A DNA stretch of 64,000 nucleotides, from NCBI GenBank assembly GCA_022539475.1, contig VCMS01000187.1:62001-126000 (forward strand), in the 5' to 3' direction. Position numbers and translations under genes: made by a program. How positions within the stretch are numbered: position 1 is the first letter of the stretch; the number at the start of each line of letters is the position of its first letter. This document shows positions 19,692 to 28,454 of this stretch, one piece after another. The DNA comes from Gracilaria domingensis (Eukaryota > Rhodophyta > Florideophyceae > Gracilariales > Gracilariaceae). Under the pieces are notes generated by a model that saw nothing but the letters and a program-made list of their open reading frames with translations, searched no databases and was not told the DNA's origin.

Positions 19692-22600
19692 GCAAGGGAG
19701 CCTCCAGCAATGGAGAGGCGCCCCCAACGACGGGGTTTAGAGCGCCTGAGGCTGAGAAGCCTCGCTCCCGGGTCACAATCCTTTCGAGGAAAATGGCCAG
19801 TACAGACGTGGACTATAAGCACCTTGGTGTCTTGCGTCGCCCGTAGATACGGTCTAAGAACAGCCGGTTCCCGGATAGAGTCCTGGTCATGGCGAAACGA
19901 AACTACAAAGTTTACGCCGACCTAGGTGTTTCCGACCAGTACATGGTTCGGCAATTGTCCGTGCTCGATACAGGAGCTGGGCCAAACTTCTTGGTTGAAT
20001 CGATGATTCCGCCGCACTTCCGGTCTCGCGATCGTGCGGCGCCGCATATTGACATAGCGGATGCGAACAATCGCCCACTCTCGACTGTGGGAGTAATAGA
20101 CCTGCTCATCAGGCTCGGCCGCTACGTGGCAAAGCTCGATTTCTTGGTTTGCAAGCAACTCGCTGCGCCGGTTATCCTCGGCTGCGACTTCTGTGACCGC
20201 TTCGTCGATGCAGTTCGACCGCGGAAGCGAACCATCGAAATGGAAGATGGGACTACTGTACCGATCGTACGGTGTCCCCTTCGACGGGCTTTGAAGAAAC
20301 AAGTCCCTTTGCCTGCTGCGCAGGAGCCTACAACCGATGAACGGAAGTCTACAAAGCTCCGAGTAGCTCGGCCTATTTGCATCCCGCCTGAATCGCAGGT
20401 CTGGATTACTGTGACGTCTCCACAATGTGGCTTACAAACGGTGCAACCGTTGCCTGCGTTGCAGGAGAAGCATCAGCTCGCCCTGGCTAATGGGATCGTC
20501 TTCGTCGAACCCGAGAAGCCTTTTCAGGTGCTGGTTGCGAACTTCAGAAGTTTCCCTCAACGGTTGGTTAGGAGCCAAGTTATTGGATCATTGCTCCCGC
20601 ACCCCGCGGCTATAGTGCCTACCCAGGTCTCTATTGCCGACGTTCTCGGTATCCTCGAAGCTGAGGAGGGGGAGGCGGAACGGAATCATTTCGAACCGAA
20701 GACTGGACCGAACAGTCCGTCGGGAGATGCTAAGCCGACTGCGCCGGATGCGGATAACTGCAGCCTGGCGAAGGAAGCGATGCCGACCCCGTCGGAAAGA
20801 AATGATAACGACCTTAGTACTGCTGACACGAAGGATAAGGCAGTACAGGAACTGGAGTCTCTGGATCTTGAACACGTCCCAGAGACTCACCGCGATAAAT
20901 TGCGGCACATGCTCGAAGAGTTCACGCCCATGTGGGATGGCACACTGGGTAAGATTTGTATAACTGAACATCGGATTGATTTGCTACCGAATACTCGGCC
21001 CATTTCACAGCACCCTTACAGGGCAGAACCGACAGCTCGGCAGGAGGAGAAAGCTCAAGTTGAGACAATGCTCCGCGCTGGAGTTATCGAGCCGACTCAG
21101 TCACTCTGGGCATCACCGGTGGTGCTCGCGGCCAAAGCTGATGGGTCTTGGCGATTTTGAATCGATTACCGCAAGCTTAACCCGGCTACAGTGAAGGATG
21201 TGTATCCTATCCCACGAATGGATGAATGCATCGATTCATTGGGCGACGCGAAAGTTTTTACGACCCTAGACGCGAATTGGGGCTATTGGCAAGTTCCCGT
21301 AAGGGCTGAAGATCGTGACAAGACAGCCTTCGTGTGCCATGAAGGATTATACCGATTCAATCGGATGCTCTTTGGGTTAACGAACGCGCCAGCCACATTT
21401 CAACGTGCTGTGGACATTTTGCTCGCCCGCTTCAAGTGGAAGACTTGCCTGGTCTACCTGGACGACATCATTGTCTACTCCAACAACCTGGACGAACACT
21501 TGACCCACGTACGGGATGTGATGCGAGTCCTACGAGATGCAGGCATTACGCTCAAGCTCAAGAAGTGTGAGTTCTTCACCGAAACCGTCAGGTATCTCGA
21601 CCACGTTATCCGTCCTGGACGGCTGTCAATAGACGAGGTTCGCGGGAAATCCCTCAAAGAGGCTAAGCATCCGCGGACGCAGACGGAACTCCGATCCTTT
21701 CTCGGCTTGTGTAGTGTCTACCGCCGCTTCATACCGAACTTTGCAGACATTGCGGCGCCGTTGAACGAGCTCCTCCGCAAAGGACAGCCAGTCAACCTGG
21801 AAGAATTCGACGACCGCAAAGCTGCGGCTTTCTCGTCGCTCGTGGACGCGGTGACATCGCCACTCGTTTTAGCCCTACCTAGGGCTGGCTTGCCGTATGC
21901 AATAGATACGGATGCGAGCGACTACCAAGTTGGCTGTGCATTATTCCAGACCACCAAGGAAGGCGAGCGATTGCCAATTGGGTATTGGTCAAGAAGCCTC
22001 AACGTTCACGAGAGAAATTACTCGGTATCCGAGAAGGAGTGCTTGGCAGTTGTCTGGGCATTACAGACACTGCGGCCCTATCTTATGGGAACTCGCTGCA
22101 TTTTTCATACCGATCATTCGGCCCTACGCTGGCTACTCTCTATAGCAGAGCCATCTGGCCGCTTGATGCGGTGGAGACTTTGTTTGTCGGAATTCGACTT
22201 TGAAATCCGCTACAAGAAAAGACTCCTGAACACGCAGGCTGATGCACTCTCCCGCTTGGAAACAGCGGCTGAAGCTGCGCCAGTCGGTGACCTGTAAATA
22301 CCGTGCTTCCTCGGGGAAGACGGCTGGAGCGATGCCGATGAAGATTCGGAAGGATGGGACATCTACGACGCTGTTCTAGCCGTGTCAGACAGACACCCAG
22401 AACCCGGTTCTTTCGTACCGATCAAGCCGGAAGAACTCATCGGGGAACGGCACACGGACCGTTTTTGTACGGAGATTCGTAGCCGTCTGAACGGCGGAGC
22501 ACGACTGCCTTTCGTCGAAAACGACCAAGGATTTCTCATCCGAACTGTCGGACACAGGCCACAGATTGTGGTTCCGCACTCACTTCAGTCATGAGCACTG

Positions 22601-25375
22601 CATCTGTCGCACTATGCGAAGCTCCCAGCCCACCCTGGTGGCAGGAAGTTGTACTACACCTTGAGAAAGGACTTCTACTGGCCAGCGATGGCTTTTGATG
22701 CGTATGCCACTGTTCGTGGATGTTCTGATTGCGCGAAGAACCGCGTCAAACTGCGGAAGTATTCCAAGAAGTTGGTACTTTTCCCTGCTAGGGCTCCACT
22801 GGAGTTCGTGGCTATTGACTTGCTCGGTGAGTTTATTCGCACCCGTTAGGGAAACCGGTTTCTACTGGTGATCACCGACCGCTTTTCTAAGCTGGTACGG
22901 ACTGTGCCTTTGAAGAAGGTTACCGCCAGTGCGGTCGCCAAAGCTTTCGTCACACACTGGGTTTTTGTCTACGGACCGCCGAATGATTTGTTATCGAATA
23001 ATGGGACGCAGTTCGCGGCTAAGTTCTTTCAAGAGGTCTGCCGCATCTTGCGGATCCAAAACTGGTTCACGACAACATATCATCCCCAGAGTAATGGGCA
23101 GTTTGAACGCTTTAACCGCACAATGCTCAATGCATTACGGACATTCGTTGCCGAGCATCCGTCGGAATGGGATCAGTACACCGATGCGGTGACGTATGCC
23201 TACAATACGCAGGTCCATCGTACTACTCAGATCTCGCCGTTCGAGCTTGTGCTATCACGCGTTCCACCGTCGGTGGTCATCGAGTCACAGCCAGTACTGG
23301 AAAAGTTCCCCTCGCCCCGCCTCCATAGGGACGCGTGGAAGGGATGGCTCACGAAGATTATTCCTACGGTTAGGCAGAATATCGCTAAGGCACAAGCGGC
23401 CTACAAGCGGAATTTCGACGCAAGAGTGCGCAGACATGCCCATCAGATTACGGAAGGTATCTTTGCCTTCATACGGAAGGAATACTACAATCCCGAGAAG
23501 GAGAAGCGCCACAAGCTTTCTCCTATCGCGGATAGTCCTTACCGGGTCATTTCAGTTACCGACACTACGGTTGTCCTTCACATCAAGGGAGAGCACGAGC
23601 GTTTTTCGCAGGATGGCGTAACGCCTGCACCAACGCCTGCTTCTCAGGAAACGCAACCGGAAACGCCGGATACCGCTACGCCTACTGCAAAACCAGCCGC
23701 TGAAGCGGAAGCGCGCACTTCACTGTCAGTATTGCCGCATCCCAACCGCGGACTTGCTGATTTGCCTGCTGAGACGGAGCCTCACCAGTCGGTGTCTGCT
23801 GCCGCTCACGTACGCAGGCGGATACTGGCCCCTCCGAGGATACTTACCACCGCCCCCGACGCTCCAACTGAGGAGGGGGAGGAGGAGGCAAATCGCTCGC
23901 TGTCGTTGTCGCCGTCGTCGACGGAATCGCCGTTGTAGGCCTCAATGTCGCACGCAAGTCGTGGTGAACGCGCGAGGACGACCGCCGCACAGCCGAACAA
24001 TCGGAAAGACGCGAGCAACCCGCAGTTATCGCGGAAGCCTGAGGAGGAAAGCATCACTTCGGTGGAGCACAAAGCCGGACACCCGGAAGAACACCAGGAT
24101 GTAGCTGCTGCAGAAGTCGCCGCTTTGCTCGCGGATGGTACTGTACTGCCGTCACAGACGGAAAGACAGAAGCCTGCCCCAGATGCGCAGCGTGAGACCG
24201 GCACGTCGGAAAAGAGTGTCGCAACCACAGCGACAGCCGCGTCAAATGCGGAACATACCTGCTCGTCGCAGCCGGAGCCCGACAGCGGTAGCGCACTTGT
24301 GCTGAAGAGAGCCGGGAGTCCGGAAGAAAAGTTAGTCGAAAGAGAGCGTGCTGTTACGGCAGACCCGACTTCGGGAGATCTCAGTCAAGCATCGAGTGAT
24401 GAAGCCGTTGAAAAAACGGAGGAAACCGCCGATATGGCGAGCCGATACGCCACAGTAAGTGGGAAACAGCACAACGCGGCACACGCGCGCACATTGCGCC
24501 AAGTGTCTGGCTTCGCCGGCGATCCGCCTCCAATGGAGGACAACAGCACACGAGCCAGGCACGTGCCTGCTGTAAGGCTTGCGGCCGCCGAAAACGGAAA
24601 TTCCGAATTCGAATCGGCATCTCAAAGCCGTGCAACGGCGCAGGCCCCATCACCAGCAGTGAGTGGCGAAACGCCGCCACGGCGCGCACAACAGCACCAC
24701 TCGCTGGCGCACCGCAAGGCGGACCGTTCACCCTCACGACGGGAGATCCCGCCCGAACGCCGGAAGCTCGCTGTTCGAGAAGACCAAAGTAAGGTCACAG
24801 CCCGACAACACGGGAAGGAAAGCCAGAAATCTGGAAGCCTGAACGTCAGGAACACACAATCCTCACCAGGACTACCTGGCGTGCAGAATGCACTGCCGTC
24901 AGGACGGAAGCCGTTTGGTAGCGACGCCCATGACGGGAAATCAACCAACGACACACCAGAAGAGGGCACAATAACCAAACCGCACACTGAGCGGCGTGTC
25001 CTCGACAGGGAGTACGTTATGGACCGTCTGATTAGTCATGGCTACGCCTCTGATGGAGAGGTATTGTATCGAGTCCGTTGGTACCGCTGTCCTTCTTCGA
25101 GGGATACACATGAGCCTATCGAGCATCTTCCTCGCTCTAAGGTCCTCCAGTACCACCGTCGCACACGGACACCGATACCGGCTACGCTGGACAGAGCCCA
25201 AGTGGGTGGACCACCCACAACTAGTGGGTTATGCCGTCTCGGACGGAATATGCCGCTTCACGCGGATGGAATTGCATCATGCAAAACGTGCCGCCTCACG
25301 TGGATGGAATTGCATCATGCAAAACGTGCCGCTTCACGCGGATGCAACGATGTTGATACTAACAAGCCGCCCTAG
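19692..25375 (+). pseudogene. pol: pol of element 1: protease, RT, RNase H, integrase, long linker, chromodomain
   Basis: One reading frame broken only by point stops at 19844, 21158, 22295, 22592, 22847 and 23936. Protease: VLDTGAG at 19967. Reverse transcriptase: YLDD at 21455-21466 with FGLTNAP and FLGLCSVYRRFIPNF around it. RNase H: AIDTDASDYQVG at about 21900. Integrase: zinc finger with H...H...CSDC at about 22610-22740. Its catalytic residues are Asp at 22817, Asn instead of Asp at 22997-22999 (SNNG where element 2 has SDNG), and Glu at 23105. After the integrase comes a disordered linker of about 450 residues rich in Ser, Thr, Glu, Pro and Ala. A chromodomain (YVMDRLISHGYASDGEVLY, then HEPIEHLPRSKVLQYHRR) ends near 25170. 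Confidence 0.9.
25013..25170 (+). other. Chromodomain at the C-terminus of pol, element 1
   Basis: The segment has the aromatic and hydrophobic pattern of a chromodomain: Y-V-M-D-R-L-I, then L-Y-R-V-R-W-Y-R-C-P, then T-H-E-P-I-E-H-L and a final L-Q-Y-H. Chromoviruses use this domain to direct integration to marked chromatin. Element 2 keeps it at about 57520-57660 (KNTHEPIEHLPRSK). It normally follows the integrase closely; here about 450 residues separate them. Confidence 0.75.
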
Positions 25376-25453
25376 GCGGACGCTACTGAAAAGCAGCAAC
25401 ATGCCGCTCTATGCGGACAGTCTCTGTCTGAACAGACAAGCCGCGAAACGCGG
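25234..25453 (+). repeat. Array of seven CCGC-N5-GCGG mini-hairpins with a 38-bp tandem repeat
   Basis: Seven stem-loops with a 4-bp stem and 5-nt loop start at 25234, 25253, 25291, 25329, 25367, 25404 and 25441. The stems are CCGC/GCGG, with CCGT/ACGG in the first and a G-T pair in the third. Numbers 2-4 lie in a 38-bp direct repeat. Spacing between starts is 19 bp then 37-38 bp. Element 2 keeps intact versions near 57738 and 57794 and decayed ones between. The array lies just after the chromodomain and overlaps the end of the pol frame. Confidence 0.8.
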
Positions 25454-26897
25454 AAGCCACTTACAGTGGAAGAAGAAGATGAAGAAGAAAGAAGCCTAAG
25501 AAGAAGGAGAAGAACCCAGGACACAGAAAGGAAGACTAAGAAGTTTTATCGCTACAGCCGCTTCTGCGAAAAGTTACCCCTCTCTTGTGGGCCATTCTCT
25601 ACAGCCTCGAACGAGTCATTGCCCCCTGAGAAGGCGGAGAACAAGAAGGAAAATTTGAGCCATGCCGGCAACGGCTTGATGAATTACATCTACTATACGG
25701 GGCATGACTTACCGTCCACACCACCCATAGGTGCAACTAAATGTCGCACATTGCCGAATCTCGTCGGTTTCTTTCCCGCAGAGAAGGATTTACATTCGCC
25801 ATTACTGGGAAATTGCGCTTGACCGTTCTGGCTGTTCACGGTTTCATAGCCCAGTTTTCTTGCAATGTATGCACGCTCATGGGTGTCTGGTATCTTTTTC
25901 ACGGTTCTACGGCATGTTCTGAGTCCGTTCATTGACGGTATGCCTTCATTTGTGACGAAGGTCTGAGCACTACAGTATTGCTGGTACACTGGATCGGACT
26001 TGTGCTGTCTCCGTCACACGGCATTTCCGGGTATCTCAACGTCGCTAGGCCACCTCTGTGGATTGCATTAAGCCTCTCTTTGGGATTTCTTTTCTTGTGA
26101 GAATGTTGGACGCGAAGTTCCGAAGTCATCTCGGTTGGTCACTCAACTTGCCCTTTTGGGATGTCCGAACTGGAACAATCACGTTTGACCCACTTAGTCA
26201 AGGGCAAATTCCGATCTCTCGATGTGAATCGACTCTAATTAGAGAGACTTAAACTTGATCGAGAGGGCCTACTGCCGTCTACAACGGTTCCTGAGTTATG
26301 GCGTTCGCGAAACACCCCTCGGTTGAGCTATTTTAAGCACAACTTGGGAGTGCGCTATCGCCGCAATGCGGCTGCCGATTCCTCTGGGAATTGGCGTCCG
26401 GACATAGCTTTGGTAGAGCTACGAGGAATGTCAATGAATGCTGAGTTCCGTTGTCATTCAAGCCGCCGAGCGGAGGTGTTCAGTTCGCCGAATTTCGGTT
26501 GTTTACAGTGAGGCCGAACCGAAACGACCTCGTTTGAGGCACTTTCCGTTCTTCGAATCGAACTTTCTTTGCCTCAATCGTCTCGTACGAGTCAGGAAAA
26601 TCACCGGAGCAGCCAGTTTGCTCCGTGCTTGACGGCAAGCAGAGAACTCGGAACTGCCGATATTGGTGAGGGACCTACTGTAGCCGATACCAGTCGGGAA
26701 TTTTTGCTAGACAACGACCAGTGTCGTGGACTAGAGCCTCGCTGGGGACGATGTAGGACTCGCTGGGACGTGTGCATCGGGAGGCACAGCCGCTCGGTTG
26801 CCGAAAAGGACCCCAAAACTAGGGATTTCAAAGCACGACCTGGGTAACCTGCATGCAGTTCGGACGTATCAAGCCGACGGAGTCGGTGTCTCAGGCT
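25454..26897 (+). other. 3' noncoding region of element 1
   Basis: About 1.4 kb without a coding frame between pol and the polypurine tract. It contains further short palindromes, such as CTCTAATTAGAG at 26233-26244 and GCCGCAATGCGGC near 26350. Element 2 is related only up to about 58070 in its corresponding part. Confidence 0.7.
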
Positions 26898-26911
26898 GAG
26901 AAGGGGGGAGA
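26898..26911 (+). other. Polypurine tract of element 1
   Basis: GAGAAGGGGGGAGA lies directly before the TGTAGAGC start of the 3' LTR, the normal site for plus-strand priming. Confidence 0.85.
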
Positions 26912-27765
26912 TGTAGAGCAAAACGCCCTTTGTGGGAATGCAAGGAGGTGTTTTTCATAGTTTGTTGATCCGTTACCGGCTTCGACACCTCAGGTTATGA
27001 GAGGCTACTGTGGTAGTGGCCCTATTTTGGGATATGCCTAGGAAGGGTAGTATTTCTGCACACATGTGCCAAGTTGGCTTCATAGCGGTTGCGCCGTGGC
27101 AAGCCTGTCACGGGGGCACACCTGTAGTGTATTGGCCGGCATTGCCGGATAGTTAGATATTTCAATTGATATTTTCAAGTGCCGTATATAACTGGCGGCA
27201 CTTGCCGCCACTGTACGGGAACTAAAACTCAAGGAGGCTTCTGGCTCTGACTTTCTTGCCGCTTGTGAACGGTCTTCGTCCCTAATCCGGCAAGCCGCCA
27301 CAATTTCGGGCTAGTCATCCGACCTCTACCACTGAGGAGTTCTAGACCGTCGTTACGGCATCTTTTGTTGTTTGTTTGTTATTATTTCCGTCATACGGCT
27401 CTCGTTTCTCTGCCCTGTTATACAGGTTTTTTCCCACTAGTCTCGGGACTTATTCCCGTTTATCACTAGTCAGTGCTCCGCAGTGCGGCTCGTTTGCTGA
27501 TCCCCTGTCACTCTCTACCGTTAGGCTGGATATCTCCACTCGCTGTGGCTCGCCGGAACAACCGGATACCTTCGCCGATTCTTCCCCTTCACCTCTGACT
27601 GCACGCTCAGATCGGGGCCACCCGGACTTACACCCGGCATGGCGCTGGCCCCATCAGAGGGTTCTACTGCTGCATCTACCCCTTTAGAGAGCAGGTTCCG
27701 AACACCCTGTCGGTGCGCTTTCCGCGACGCGGCTCTTGTTTGCCCATCCGTGGGATTGCACCGCA
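26912..27765 (+). repeat. 3' LTR of element 1
   Basis: 854 bp from TGTAGAGC to CACCGCA. It agrees with the 5' LTR in U3, but its second half is more like the LTR of element 2, for example GCTGCTGCATCTAC near 27668 and GAGAGCAGG near 27687, both absent from the 5' LTR. Confidence 0.93.
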
Positions 27766-27770
27766 CCCAT
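27766..27770. repeat. Target site duplication of element 1, right copy (CCCAT)
   Basis: Same five bases as 16660-16664. One copy is part of the interrupted transposase codons (T-L-M-G-V-V when joined). Confidence 0.9.
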
Positions 27771-28454
27771 CAATGTGACGTGATCGAGTGTCCCTTTCGT
27801 AGACAGATTTGTCTGAACTAGACGTTCCGTGCAGAGACCAATTCCCTTGCGTCTGGATCTGCCGGCGACACAAGCGAAACTTACACCACTCTCGTCGATA
27901 TTAAACACTTGTTCCGAGCTGGTGATGTGGTACCGCGTCATCAATGCATCTAAACGCGAGATGTGCTCAGCAATTGTTGTCTTTTTCACTGCCAGAATGC
28001 GCTTATCTTCGATGATTTGGACAGACTTAATCTCGAGATGAGGGTGCCTCTTAACGAAGTTGGTTACCCACGCCAGCGAAGTAGTGCCGTTGCGTAGCTT
28101 TAGTTTTGGTTTTCGAGATTAGGGCATGAGCTCAATGAGATGACCAGTGAGTTGCGCGACGCTTTCGCGATCAAGCGGGGTTCGGTTTGCTACATATTCT
28201 TTAATTGCTTCGCATATAAGATTCTCCTCTGCATCGTCTAGTATGTGTTGTCCACCACGAGTGGGCAATCCATAAAGCTGAATGTCGTCTGCACCGGAAG
28301 GTTGTGCGGCGGGCATGTGCGCGGACGACCATGTGAAGGCTCGGTGCAGTCGCGATTTGGTGATATTATATCGCTCGTTGATGTCAACAAATGACGTATT
28401 GGGATCATCAAAGAACTCCCAAATCGCTTGTTTTAGTGTTTCATAGTCTTTCAT
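27766..28454 (-). pseudogene. Pogo-like (DDE_1) transposase, N-terminal half
   Basis: The start of the transposase completed at 15990-16664. The first 40 residues form a psq-type helix-turn-helix (LKQAIWEFFDD...INERYNITKSRLHRAF). A CENP-B-like DNA-binding segment follows, broken by a TAA at 28119-28121. The same frame then continues (WVTNFVKRHPHLEIKSVQII) to the first catalytic aspartate in VFNIDESGVS. It ends in the target duplication of element 1. Reading across the duplication continues in frame into the C-terminal half, so the retroelement entered an open frame. Confidence 0.8.

Larger units (their letters stand above)
16665..27765 (+). mobile_element. Ty3/gypsy chromovirus-type LTR retrotransposon, element 1
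   Basis: An 11,101-bp element with two LTRs, a primer binding site, gag, a pol with protease, reverse transcriptase, RNase H, integrase and a distal chromodomain, an untranslated 3' region and a polypurine tract. It is inserted in a pogo-like transposase gene with a 5-bp duplication. Both gag and pol have in-frame stop codons (17952, 19844, 21158, 22295, 22592, 22847, 23936) and the second integrase aspartate is changed to Asn, so this copy cannot move by itself. Confidence 0.95.

Noticed and set aside
25234-25453. CRISPR-like array
   Set aside because: Units are short hairpins inside a retroelement coding end, with no conserved repeat plus variable spacer pattern and no Cas genes; the genome is eukaryotic.
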